Assembly: GCA_902763535.1 (NCBI GenBank)
Contig: CACWSG010000005.1
Span: forward strand, 104,164 to 168,163
Length of the DNA: 64,000 nucleotides
Reading direction: 5' to 3'
Origin: an uncultured Pseudomonadota bacterium
GTDB taxonomy: Bacteria; Pseudomonadota; Alphaproteobacteria; RF32; CAG-239
Shown: positions 41,916 through 50,682 of the stretch, in pieces
Position numbering within the stretch: position 1 is the stretch's first letter
How the letters are laid out: each line of letters starts with the position of its first letter
Notes under the pieces: model-generated
Seen by the model: the letters and a program-made list of their open reading frames with translations, nothing else
Databases searched by the model: none
Told to the model about the DNA's origin: nothing
Made by a program: the position numbers and the translations under genes

Positions 41916-42491
41916 ATTGCTTTCAAGTAAGCTCCATTTTCCATCCTCATATACAAGGTGGAATAGTGCAGTGTTTGCCATTTTGTGAGGACCATAGCCG
42001 AATTTGAGCAAAAAATAGCGCATTGCCGCACCATGGGAAGCTACTCCAATAACACTTTCAGGCGATGATGCCATCAAATCAAAAGCCCGCACCATCCGCT
42101 GTTGAACTTCCAATTTGCTTTCGCCATTAGGCCAGCGAACATCCATAATATCGTTATCACCATACCAAATATCCCAAATCTCAGGATACTTTTTAGCCAC
42201 ATCGTCGCGAAGTGCGCCTTCACAATCGCCGACACTCCCTTCGGTCAAGTCATCAAGTATCTTGATGGGTGCATTGTTAATTTCGGCTACGGCTTGCGCG
42301 GTTTGCAAAGCTCTTTTTAAAGGTGATGAATAAATAACTTCAATTTTTTTGTCGCGCAGTTTTTCCGCCAAACTTTGTGCTTGAGCTATTCCGTTGGCAT
42401 TAAGATCAAGATTGACCCCCTGCCCCTGCCAACGGCGTTGCTGATTGTAATCGGTTTCGCCGTGCCGAAAAAGATAAAAATCCTTGCGCAT
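41910..42491 (-). CDS. histidine phosphatase family protein
   Basis: 193 aa. The N-terminal FRHGETDYNQQRRWQGQGVN is the phosphohistidine motif of the phosphoglycerate-mutase-like superfamily (catalytic His11 of RHGE). The second His lies in GVASHGAAMRYFL near residue 150, with the acid in LTEGSVGDCEGAL. Members dephosphorylate sugar phosphates, alpha-ribazole phosphate or other small molecules; the substrate cannot be set from sequence. It overlaps the stop of the upstream ROK kinase gene by one base, so they are coupled. Confidence 0.9.
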   Translation of the reverse strand: MRKDFYLFRHGETDYNQQRRWQGQGVNLDLNANGIAQAQSLAEKLRDKKIEVIYSSPLKRALQTAQAVAEINNAPIKILDDLTEGSVGDCEGALRDDVAKKYPEIWDIWYGDNDIMDVRWPNGESKLEVQQRMVRAFDLMASSPESVIGVASHGAAMRYFLLKFGYGPHKMANTALFHLVYEDGKWSLLESNL

Positions 42492-43363
42492 TATAACTTT
42501 TCCAACAGCAACAATCCTGCACCCAACATACCGGCATTATTTTCGAATTTAGCAGGACAAACTTGTAAAGGTTGGGTTAAAATTGCTTCATTTATTGCTT
42601 TTTCGACTTTTTCATATTCAACAAATTGAGCCAATGAACCGGACAAAACAATCTTTTCTGGGTCAAACACATTGCCCAACATTATCATACCTTTGGTCAG
42701 ATAATTCTGCCATTCGCAAAAAACTTTAACCGCTAAAGAATCGCCTTTGTTTTTTCCGGCAATTACATCATAAGTGGTTGCGTTTTCGCCCATAACGGCT
42801 TGGGCACTCATGGCAAGTCCGGTTCCGGAGGCAAAAGATTCAAAACAATCCGGCTGTCCGCAACCGCGGCAAATGCGCTTGTGTCCGGAATCTATCGGAA
42901 AATGCATTTCTCCGGCAGCACCGGATTTTCCTTTCAGTAATTTACCGTTAACAATAATGCCTGAACCAACTCCGGTACCGATGGCCAAAACAATGGCATC
43001 GCGGCATCCTTGAGCCGCCCCGAGTTTGTATTCGGCCCAAGCTGCTGAATTGGCATCATTTTCAACCAATACCGGCTTGTCGGTTAATTTCACGAAGTCG
43101 GTTTCATTATAGCCTTTAGGCAAATTGCCGGTAAATGAGGTTATGCGAGTTCCCTCATGGTTAACAGCTCCGGCGGTTGAAAAGGCCACGCCGTCAATGT
43201 CATTGTAACAATCTTTAATGGTATTAACAAAAAATTCGCGAATCCCTGCGGCTGTATCAGGAGTAGAAACCTTGGCCACCTCACAAGCAAACTGACCATT
43301 TTCATCAATAACGGCATAAGCAATCTTGGTGCCGCCGATATCAAAAGACAAAACTTTTTTCAT
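42491..43363 (-). CDS. ROK-family sugar kinase
   Basis: 290 aa. The ATP-binding motif DIGGTKIAYAV (6-16), the catalytic EENDANSAA-type segment (VLVENDANSAAWAE), and the zinc/ROK signature HKRICRGCGQPDCFESFASG are all visible, as is the AIGTGVGSGII region. ROK kinases phosphorylate glucose, fructose, N-acetylglucosamine or N-acetylmannosamine at the 6-position; the substrate is open. It lies between aroK and the phosphatase gene, all in the same direction. Confidence 0.92.
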   Translation of the reverse strand: MKKVLSFDIGGTKIAYAVIDENGQFACEVAKVSTPDTAAGIREFFVNTIKDCYNDIDGVAFSTAGAVNHEGTRITSFTGNLPKGYNETDFVKLTDKPVLVENDANSAAWAEYKLGAAQGCRDAIVLAIGTGVGSGIIVNGKLLKGKSGAAGEMHFPIDSGHKRICRGCGQPDCFESFASGTGLAMSAQAVMGENATTYDVIAGKNKGDSLAVKVFCEWQNYLTKGMIMLGNVFDPEKIVLSGSLAQFVEYEKVEKAINEAILTQPLQVCPAKFENNAGMLGAGLLLLEKL

Positions 43364-43373
43364 AAAACCTCCG

Positions 43374-43910
43374 TTACTTGGTTAAAAAATCATCCAAAGC
43401 TTCAACAACTCTCGTCGCTGTATCAACGATATGTTCGTCTTTGCTCTCAACCACAATATCCGCTTTTGAATAATAGGGATATTCTTCTTTGATATATGAT
43501 TCTATATGCTTTTTAAGTTCAGAATCAAATCCGTCAAGAAAAGGTCGGCGTTTGCGTCCGGCAGTGCGTTTGCACAGCAAATCAGCATCAGCCTTAAGCC
43601 ACACGGTAATAGCTTTTTGTTTTGCCAAATCTCTGGTCTGTTCGCAGACAAATGAACCGCCGCCGGAAGCTAAAACACATGGTTTGCCGTTGAGCAGACG
43701 CTTCATTACTCGGGCTTCGCCGGCGCGATATTCTTCCATACCAAAACATTTTAACACTTCAACAAGGTTAAGGCCTGCCGCCTTTTCAATTTCAGAATCA
43801 GCATCGACAAAAGGCAAACCCAGTTTTTGAGCCAATTTACGCCCGACCGAGGTCTTACCGCTTCCCATCAAACCAACCAACAAAATTATTTTATCTGTTT
43901 GTATCTTCAT
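43374..43910 (-). CDS. aroK: shikimate kinase
   Basis: 178 aa from ATG 43910; an upstream in-frame start at 43970 adds 20 residues that do not resemble the family. It phosphorylates shikimate at the 3-position in chorismate synthesis. The P-loop GLMGSGKTSVGRKLA, FVDADSEIEKAAG (Mg and shikimate binding), the YRAGEARVMKRLL segment with shikimate-binding Arg, and LASGGGSFV are all clear. RKRRPFLDGFD is the lid region. Most family members have 170-190 aa, which supports the chosen start. Confidence 0.95.
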   Translation of the reverse strand: MKIQTDKIILLVGLMGSGKTSVGRKLAQKLGLPFVDADSEIEKAAGLNLVEVLKCFGMEEYRAGEARVMKRLLNGKPCVLASGGGSFVCEQTRDLAKQKAITVWLKADADLLCKRTAGRKRRPFLDGFDSELKKHIESYIKEEYPYYSKADIVVESKDEHIVDTATRVVEALDDFLTK

Positions 43911-43999
43911 TTTTGGTTTATCTTTCAATCTTATTGTGTTAACTATATATATAATGTGAATGTTTGGCAATAAAATTTTTCAGTTAAGGATGAAACAAA

Positions 44000-44125
44000 A
44001 TGCGCAATAAAAAGTCAAATGTAATCTATTATGTATTAGCCATTGTTTTGCTGTTGGCAATTGGGGCTGCCGTAACTTTGGATTTTCCCATAAAGCAAGA
44101 ACAAGTTGAAGTTACCATAAAATAA
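44000..44125 (+). CDS. 41-aa single-pass membrane protein, unknown
   Basis: This short ORF reads MRNKKSNVIYY followed by a hydrophobic segment (about 9-27, VLAIVLLLAIGAAV) and a short polar end. AAGGA stands 10 bp upstream and the stop is 5 bp before xerD, so it probably shares its transcript. A basic N-terminus suggests that the C-terminus faces the periplasm. No family is recognised, but spacing and signals argue that it is real. Confidence 0.5.
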   Translation: MRNKKSNVIYYVLAIVLLLAIGAAVTLDFPIKQEQVEVTIK

Positions 44126-44130
44126 CACCC

Positions 44131-45030
44131 ATGGATAAAAACTCGCAAAAAATAGAGCTTTTTTTGGATGCTTGTGTTGCCGAAAAAGGTGTATCGGTTA
44201 ATACCATAAGCGCCTATCGCTCTGATTTGATGCAATTTTTAGAATTTTATAAAGGAGATGTCGCCGAGGTGGAAGTTGAAGACGCCATCGCCTTTTCTCA
44301 ATATTTGGCCGAAAAGGGCTTTGAGCCAAATTCGGTAGCGCGCAAGTTATCGGCGATGCGCGATTTTTTTAAGTTTTTGCTCTCGGAAAAAATTACGGAT
44401 GAGAATCCGTTTGCTGAAGTTGATAACCCCAAAAGAGGTCGGGCTATTCCGAAGTTTTTGACCCGTGATGAAATCAATGACATTATCAACACCGCTCAAG
44501 GTGTTGATGATTTGTCGCACCAACGCACGGCGGTAATGCTGAAACTAATGTATGCCTGCGGTTTGAGAGTGTCGGAATTGGTAACATTGCCGCTTAATTG
44601 TCTCAACGCCAAACAACATCAACTATTAGTCAAAGGCAAGGGTGCAAAAGAGCGCCTGATACCGATTGCCGATGTTGCCTTGGACAGTGTGATGAGCTGG
44701 ATAGAACAACGCAAGATTTGGTTGGGCAGAAAAGAAAGTCGTTTTTTGTTTCCGTCACTGCGCTCTTTAAGCGGACATCTTACTCGCGACGGTTTTTATA
44801 AAAATGTTAAAAAATTAGCAATACTGGCAGGTATCTCGCCCCATCGAGTGTCGCCCCATGTGCTGCGACATTCATTTGCTACACATTTGTTGGATAAACA
44901 AGCTGATTTGCGCTCAGTACAGGCTATGTTGGGGCATAAAGATATTTCAACCACTCAAATTTATACTCATACCACTGCGGCAAATCTGATTGAAGATGTG
45001 TTGAAAAAACACCCGTTGCAAGGAATGTAG
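44131..45030 (+). CDS. xerD: tyrosine recombinase XerC/XerD
   Basis: 299 aa, the normal Xer length. With a partner it resolves chromosome dimers at dif. The SAM-like core-binding domain (about 5-85) is followed by the catalytic domain. Catalytic residues are visible: Arg in ACGLRVSEL, Lys in KGKGAKERLIP, HVLRHSFATHLL (His-x2-Arg), His of LGHKDISTTQ and the nucleophilic Tyr in IYTHTT. The TTQIYTH ending and length fit XerD slightly better than XerC. It converges on the VirB6-like gene with no bases between the stops. Confidence 0.93.
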   Translation: MDKNSQKIELFLDACVAEKGVSVNTISAYRSDLMQFLEFYKGDVAEVEVEDAIAFSQYLAEKGFEPNSVARKLSAMRDFFKFLLSEKITDENPFAEVDNPKRGRAIPKFLTRDEINDIINTAQGVDDLSHQRTAVMLKLMYACGLRVSELVTLPLNCLNAKQHQLLVKGKGAKERLIPIADVALDSVMSWIEQRKIWLGRKESRFLFPSLRSLSGHLTRDGFYKNVKKLAILAGISPHRVSPHVLRHSFATHLLDKQADLRSVQAMLGHKDISTTQIYTHTTAANLIEDVLKKHPLQGM

Positions 45031-47994
45031 TTATCTCCATATATCTTTCATAAAGCGCGTAAATTTACGCCATTTATTTTCACTAAGAACATTTTCTGCT
45101 TCATCAAGCTGTTGATTTACTGCTTTTTCCGCATTTTTCGCAGATAGTTTGTTAATGGCAGCTTTCCTCAAACCTTCATCCAACGGCTTATAATTTTCAA
45201 ATTTCTCTGTAAGCCTATCCATCTCTTTTTGTTTGGTGGCTTCTACGGTAGGAATATCTTTTGTGGCTTCAGCTGTCTGTTTTGCACTTGCACCGGTTCG
45301 GGCGGCAATTTCTGTCTGTTTATTTAATAAATCATTATCAACATAGCCCCTGTTTTTCTGCATATCCTTTTGCAGTTTCTTTTGGGTTTTGACAATATTT
45401 TTAGCATTATTTTGTTTAGCTAAGTTCATAAGCGAAGCGCGCTCGCTGCTGCTTGGCATGCGACCATATTTTCGCATAAAATCTGCCTCTATACGATTTC
45501 TTAAACCGGCATCTTTTTCAGCTTCCATACGTCTTTTAGCCATTTCCTTACCACGAGCCTCTAATTTATCACCTAACATTGTAGAAAGACTTTTCTTAAC
45601 TGTCTCAACCTCTCCTTTGCTATTAAGGATAATCTGTGTTCTACCAAAAACTCCTCTTTCTCCCACGACTTGACCGACATCATTGAGCTGAGTTCCGAAT
45701 GTTTTTGTTTTATTTCCTGCGCTGGTAACCATTTGACCGGCTTTTCTTGCAATGCCTCCGCCCATTCTTTGGAAGAATCCGCCCACACCTTTTTGAGCGC
45801 GTCCGTCACTGATAGCATTGCGCCCAGCCAATGTCCATTTGGCTCCTAATCCTTTAATTGCACCACCAGCGGTATTATTTGCCCAATTTCCGACACCACT
45901 CACAACATTGCCGACCGCACCTCTAACCCCATCTTTAGCAGCACTAAAGCCTTGTCCCACTTTGCTGCGACCTATGGCTTGGAAAGTTTTGCTACGACCA
46001 AGCACACTTGCAACTTTGCCCGGAGCTTTCAAAACTCGACCAAAGGCACCCATTGCTCCGCCTTTTTCTGCCCATTTTTCTTTTGCCATCTCTCTAAACG
46101 GCTTGGTTGCAACATTAGCTGCTCCTTTGGCCGCAGAAGCCATAGTTGTGCCGGCATTTACAGCCACACCGGTATTGGCACCCTCAGCCAATTTGTCAGC
46201 CAATTTTGGCACATTCGAAACGAACTGGAAACCGAAGAAACAGGCAAATATCAGTATCAAAAATCCTGAAAAACCTATACTGGCTATATCACGAATTTGA
46301 TCACCGTTCTGATTGTTGATTGCATTGAACAATCCGCCTAATCCGCCACTGCGATTGGAGGCATCACCTTCTTTCACTACATTGCCATCGTCATCATATA
46401 TGGTAGTTGCTTCGTATATGCTGGCTCGATTGATTTCTTCCAAAGCTTTATCTATAAGGTTAATTTCCACACTTATTACAAAGCCGATAAAGAATATGGT
46501 GAAAAAGACATTAAGCAACATCTCTTTGCCGGTGTTGGCATAACTGGAGGTTATCTTAAACGGCCATCCGGCAATCATCAGCGGCATCATTGCTCCCAAA
46601 ATTGCCATTTGTATAAGCGCATCAAGAAAATAAAAACCAAACGAAACAGTGAGCAATATGGCAAAAACAAACAAAATAGCTCCTAACAACAGTATTTGAA
46701 TACCGATTTTAAAACTACTCCAGAATCCAAAAACATCAGAAATTCCGGTTATCATGGTAATTTGGTGAAAACCAACACAAAATAAAGATGTACCAATTCC
46801 TTGCATAACCGAAAGTTGTGCCTGAACTCCGGCCAAAAACAATTCTATTTCACCATAAAGATTACCGGCATTAAAATATTGATCACTTTCTATTGAGCTC
46901 GGAACATAATTTACCGGCGACACATTGGTCGCACCGATATGCAACGCCATGGATATTCCGGTTTTTAAGATGGGTGAAACAAAATAAGCAAATAAGTCAT
47001 AAGAATTCGCCAACAAAAAGTAAGCAAAAAGAAACTTTCCGCCCTGCACCAAAATAGAGGACAAGTATTTGTTGCCATCTTGTTTGGTATAGGTAAAGAC
47101 AATTTGTAAAGAGGCAAAAGCCAACCACAGTGCAAACGCTACCACTATCAATTTGCGAAAAGCTTCACCTAATTTTTTGAATGATAACGAGGTTACAGAG
47201 TTTGCCGCATTAAAAACTGCGGCAGCCATAGGACAGAAAAAGCACTTACTTAAATTATATATTTTTATGGGCAAAACCTCACAACCACGCGAAATATTCT
47301 TACCGCCCTCTTTGGTCTTTCGAGCCCCGGCATAAGCCAATGATGAACTGTCCGAATCACTAAAAAGTAGATAACATTCCGTTTTATCATTAGGATTGCA
47401 AAAGGTGCGCTCTTCATCATTATTCTTTAATGTAACTATCCCCAATAAGGTTTTTTGATATTTTTCCTCCAAGAAACCGTTGGGTTCAGCCGAGATGGTG
47501 TAATCAACATCATATACGACATCCCACACGCCAGCCCAAAATTTACCCCAACCGCTTCTTCCTTCAGCATCTCTCTTTGCTTCCCATGCATCCTCAAAAC
47601 AACCGGAGGCTTTTTCTGCAAGCTGCCATGCTTCTCTGGTGCCGATTACTTTATTGCCAGGGCGCGGGGCGCAATAACCTTCTTGTCTTTGACCTGATTT
47701 TATAAGTCCTTCAACTGTTTTACTGTTACGCGAACATTTTATACAAACATGAGTGTCTGTATTGCAAATATTCTCCTTGGTGCCGCAATATACTTGATTG
47801 GCGGCTAACTCTTTCAGACCTGCAAGCTGTTTTTCATCAACAAAATCACGATATTTTTGGGCGTAAACACCGCTCATCCCGCCGATACTTTGATGTGTAC
47901 CGAAGGTTTGAGCTTGGGCTTGGGCAACAAACGAGAACTGTCCGAAAACCATCAGACCAAACAAAAACAGCCATTTAAACGACATCTTGGGCAT
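45031..47994 (-). CDS. virB6: VirB6/TrbL-like T4SS membrane protein
   Basis: 987 aa from ATG 47994 (TTG at 48000 and ATG 47985 are alternatives) against about 300 in typical VirB6. A signal or first helix (about 5-30) is followed by a Cys-rich periplasmic region to about 245 (CIKCSRNSKTVEG, CFFCPMAAAV). A polytopic membrane block of the TrbL/VirB6 type lies at about 265-600 (VVAFALWLAFASLQIVFTY). A long basic, coiled cytoplasmic C-terminus follows (about 610-987). VirB6 builds the inner-membrane channel. It lies 12 kb from the other T4SS genes. Extended VirB6 proteins are also known from Rickettsiales. Confidence 0.85.
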   Translation of the reverse strand: MPKMSFKWLFLFGLMVFGQFSFVAQAQAQTFGTHQSIGGMSGVYAQKYRDFVDEKQLAGLKELAANQVYCGTKENICNTDTHVCIKCSRNSKTVEGLIKSGQRQEGYCAPRPGNKVIGTREAWQLAEKASGCFEDAWEAKRDAEGRSGWGKFWAGVWDVVYDVDYTISAEPNGFLEEKYQKTLLGIVTLKNNDEERTFCNPNDKTECYLLFSDSDSSSLAYAGARKTKEGGKNISRGCEVLPIKIYNLSKCFFCPMAAAVFNAANSVTSLSFKKLGEAFRKLIVVAFALWLAFASLQIVFTYTKQDGNKYLSSILVQGGKFLFAYFLLANSYDLFAYFVSPILKTGISMALHIGATNVSPVNYVPSSIESDQYFNAGNLYGEIELFLAGVQAQLSVMQGIGTSLFCVGFHQITMITGISDVFGFWSSFKIGIQILLLGAILFVFAILLTVSFGFYFLDALIQMAILGAMMPLMIAGWPFKITSSYANTGKEMLLNVFFTIFFIGFVISVEINLIDKALEEINRASIYEATTIYDDDGNVVKEGDASNRSGGLGGLFNAINNQNGDQIRDIASIGFSGFLILIFACFFGFQFVSNVPKLADKLAEGANTGVAVNAGTTMASAAKGAANVATKPFREMAKEKWAEKGGAMGAFGRVLKAPGKVASVLGRSKTFQAIGRSKVGQGFSAAKDGVRGAVGNVVSGVGNWANNTAGGAIKGLGAKWTLAGRNAISDGRAQKGVGGFFQRMGGGIARKAGQMVTSAGNKTKTFGTQLNDVGQVVGERGVFGRTQIILNSKGEVETVKKSLSTMLGDKLEARGKEMAKRRMEAEKDAGLRNRIEADFMRKYGRMPSSSERASLMNLAKQNNAKNIVKTQKKLQKDMQKNRGYVDNDLLNKQTEIAARTGASAKQTAEATKDIPTVEATKQKEMDRLTEKFENYKPLDEGLRKAAINKLSAKNAEKAVNQQLDEAENVLSENKWRKFTRFMKDIWR

Positions 47995-48167
47995 TATCAA
48001 ACAGTCCGTCTTAAAAAAAGTACATTTATGTTGTCAGTATAACATACAAATTACTTAAAAAGTGTTACATTTTTTTTATTTATTCATAAAATTATTTTTG
48101 AGTCGTCAAAGAAGCGAGTTTAAAAATGTTTTTGCAAAAAAATTCACAAATCTGGGGATTTTTTTTC

Positions 48168-48188
48168 GCGACTCTTGCCAAGAGTCGC
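48168..48188. promoter_or_regulatory. 9-bp perfect hairpin in the leader of the pilus operon
   Basis: GCGACTCTT/AAGAGTCGC with a 3-nt loop lies 34 bp before the OmpA-domain gene and is followed by ATTTTG on the plus strand. It could be a weak attenuator or a leader-RNA element. No full terminator T-run is present. The rest of 48001-48222 is AT-rich with no gene. Confidence 0.4.
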
Positions 48189-48222
48189 ATTTTGATTTAT
48201 CAAGGTTTTAAGGGGTGAATTA

Positions 48223-49884
48223 ATGCAAAAAACAGCATTCAAAGTTTTTTTATGCAGTTTTTCGGTGTCAATGCTTGCCATGTCCGTGGCCAGCAAGGCT
48301 TTTTTGCAAGCCAAAACAGCAGCCGCCCCTTTGACCATCAGCAATAAAAATATTTCATTATTTATCAAGGATATCACCCCTAGAAAATATCCGACTAAAA
48401 AAATTGATCTGGCCGTATTGGCAGATCCACAGCCGATAAGCGAACCAGAACAGGTTAGCCCGCTTTCGGATGAAGGCATTATTGTTGCTGATGAACTGGA
48501 ATATAACGATATTCCGTTTGCCGCTGATGAAACCCTTAGTGTCGATGATGAAGAAGACCAAAAAATCTTTTTGGCTGATGTGGTCTATTCTCAAGAGCAA
48601 CCCTTAGAGAAATTGACTGTTGATGCTGATGTAGTCTATGCTCCGGAGACTAAAGAGGTTAAAGTTGCAGATGTTTCCAAGCCCGCAGAAGAAGTGTTGG
48701 CTGAAAAAACTGCGATTTATGACGGTTCGTCTTCTGAGAAGCAAACCGAGATTTCAAAAGAGGAAGTTCCGGAAATAAAAATTGCCGACAAAGTTAAGCC
48801 CAAACCGGACAGTCCTGTTCCTTTACTATATGAAAAAAAGCCATCTCACCCCATCAATGTCGATGTCGGCGAGGCTGACAATCTTAATCATATAGCTATG
48901 AAAATTGACAATGTTCCGATTGAAAGCTTAACCAACTCCAAAGAAACTGCTACCGATGATAATCCAGAGCAAAAAAAATGGCAACAAATGCGCGATAACC
49001 CTTGGTTGGTGGCTCGCAGCAACGGACAATCAAAAAACAAATTCGCCAACGGCAAAGATAATATTTCTGATGATGAAATAAAAAAAGCTTTAGATGTACA
49101 TAAGCCGAAAAAAGGCGTGGAAGTGGCTTCTGAGACCGTTAAAAACCTCATTATTCCTCTTCCCGAAAAATTGGCAGATAATGAAAATTTGATGCCGAAG
49201 TTGGCTTATCCTGAAGGATCATCTGATGATAAAAAAGAAAGAGCCATGAATGCACTGTCCGTGCGACTGGAAAAAGCCAAGGAGAAAAAAAGCCTGTTGA
49301 CGGAGATTGATGATGAGCCGGAAATGTCAATGATTCCGGATGAGGAAACTTCAAAAGACAGTGTAGATGACGGTGAAAAAGAAGATAAAAAAGGGTTGTT
49401 ATCATCGCTTGGTTCTTTACTTTCAAGTAAAACCAAGGAATTAACGAAAAAAATCAGTGACACGACCGATAAGTTGAAACTAAAGAAACAAGCTCGGCTG
49501 AATCTGAAGCGGGCTGCTGAGGCAAATCGCAATATTCCCATAATGCCCAGAGAGATAAGGATGTCTTTCCAAGCCAACAAAGCTGAAATATCCGGACAAA
49601 CTTTGCGCTGGGTACAGGCTTTTGCCAGCAAAGCTGCTCAAGACAGCAACACCTATTTGGAGGTTAGAATTGATGCCTCGCGTCCGACTGTTTTGCAACA
49701 ACGCCGCTTGAACCTCCTCTACAACATTTTAACAAACAAAGGAGTTGAATATTCAAAAATTAATGTCGTTTATACGACAAGAGAGCCAAACAGCTTTATT
49801 TTGAAAATGGTTAGCTTGGATAATGACAACGAAGGGTATTTGGATAAAATGAATAAAGCAGGAAAGAATTACCTTCAATGGTAA
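48223..49884 (+). CDS. membrane-anchored protein with OmpA-like C-terminal domain
   Basis: 553 aa. A hydrophobic N-terminal segment (about 8-30) is a signal or anchor. Residues about 50-430 are low-complexity, acidic and Lys-rich, probably disordered. The last 115 residues (starting IRMSFQANKAEISGQTLRWV) follow the OmpA/MotB pattern: LEVRIDAS, then RRLNLLYNILTNKGV, which in that family binds peptidoglycan. AAGGGG precedes the ATG. It is the first gene of the type IVb pilus operon and may anchor the pilus machine to the cell wall. The match to OmpA is by pattern only. Confidence 0.68.
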   Translation: MQKTAFKVFLCSFSVSMLAMSVASKAFLQAKTAAAPLTISNKNISLFIKDITPRKYPTKKIDLAVLADPQPISEPEQVSPLSDEGIIVADELEYNDIPFAADETLSVDDEEDQKIFLADVVYSQEQPLEKLTVDADVVYAPETKEVKVADVSKPAEEVLAEKTAIYDGSSSEKQTEISKEEVPEIKIADKVKPKPDSPVPLLYEKKPSHPINVDVGEADNLNHIAMKIDNVPIESLTNSKETATDDNPEQKKWQQMRDNPWLVARSNGQSKNKFANGKDNISDDEIKKALDVHKPKKGVEVASETVKNLIIPLPEKLADNENLMPKLAYPEGSSDDKKERAMNALSVRLEKAKEKKSLLTEIDDEPEMSMIPDEETSKDSVDDGEKEDKKGLLSSLGSLLSSKTKELTKKISDTTDKLKLKKQARLNLKRAAEANRNIPIMPREIRMSFQANKAEISGQTLRWVQAFASKAAQDSNTYLEVRIDASRPTVLQQRRLNLLYNILTNKGVEYSKINVVYTTREPNSFILKMVSLDNDNEGYLDKMNKAGKNYLQW

Positions 49885-49977
49885 TAACTTATTGAGAGTG
49901 CTTGATTATTTATTTTTCAATAGTAAAATAGGAAAAACATTATGATAAAAACAAAGTATATTCAAAGGATTGCGAAA

Positions 49978-50682
49978 ATGGAGCTAAAAAAAGTATGCGG
50001 ATTATTCTCGCTGATTATTTTTGGTTTGAGCGGATGCACAGGACAATACACATGGTGGAGTTCCAGTGAAGAGCCTTATGAGGATGTTATCTATCGTGAC
50101 AACAACCAGCCGGTCAGGGCTATGGTTGAGGCTCCCTGTGTTCAAGAGGAAGAGGTTAAGCCGATAATTGTTGCTCCGGAAGAAGATGATCGTTTTATCG
50201 ATTATCGCCGCACTGCTGCTGAATATCGTGATTATGGCGAAAGAACACCGCGTGATCAATACTTCACTCAGGGCGGTGCCGGCAGCAATATGAGTGCCGC
50301 AATTCCGCCAACTATTGATGATGAAGTTTCTGATTACGAATCTGCTGTTAATGCCGCGTTTGACAGTGCTCAATCCGAAGTAGAGGGCGGCGGAATGGAC
50401 AGCGGTGATGAGGCTGTTGAAGATTGGTTGGCAGAAGAGGGAAATACTTTAAGAGGTTTGCTTTCGGAGTGGAGCGAAAGAGCCGGATGGCGTTTGGTAT
50501 GGAACTCAAATCGTAATTACACCCTTTCGGCCGGTGCTATGTTCAGAGGCAGATTTGCTGATGTGGCTTCAGCTTTGATAAGATCTTTTGCCAGAGCAAG
50601 ACCTGCGCCTTTAGCAACATTTTTCAAAGGAAATCGTGTATTATTAGTAGAGACCAAGGAGGACGAGAATGCATATAACTAA
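49978..50682 (+). CDS. TcpQ/PilL-like pilus lipoprotein
   Basis: 234 aa from ATG 49978 (AAAGGA upstream); an in-frame ATG at 49942, also with AGGA, cannot be excluded. The lipobox is GLSGC (Cys20 from 49978). The middle is acidic and disordered. The C-terminal 75 residues (LRGLLSEWSERAGWRLVWNS through FRGRFADVASALIRSFARAR) match the TcpQ/PilL C-terminal domain found with type IVb pilus secretins. It probably helps the secretin reach or assemble in the outer membrane. The stop overlaps the secretin gene by 14 bp. Confidence 0.78.
   Translation: MELKKVCGLFSLIIFGLSGCTGQYTWWSSSEEPYEDVIYRDNNQPVRAMVEAPCVQEEEVKPIIVAPEEDDRFIDYRRTAAEYRDYGERTPRDQYFTQGGAGSNMSAAIPPTIDDEVSDYESAVNAAFDSAQSEVEGGGMDSGDEAVEDWLAEEGNTLRGLLSEWSERAGWRLVWNSNRNYTLSAGAMFRGRFADVASALIRSFARARPAPLATFFKGNRVLLVETKEDENAYN

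Noticed and set aside
44131..45030. Xer-type recombinase as the integrase of a mobile island carrying the T4SS and pilus genes
   Set aside because: Length and motifs are those of housekeeping XerC/XerD, there is no adjacent tRNA or att repeat, and core genes surround it.
45818..46300. 160-aa plus-strand frame across the VirB6-like tail
   Set aside because: Its Ala/Pro/Thr-rich composition mirrors Gly/Lys/Ala codons of the opposite strand, and it has no start signals.
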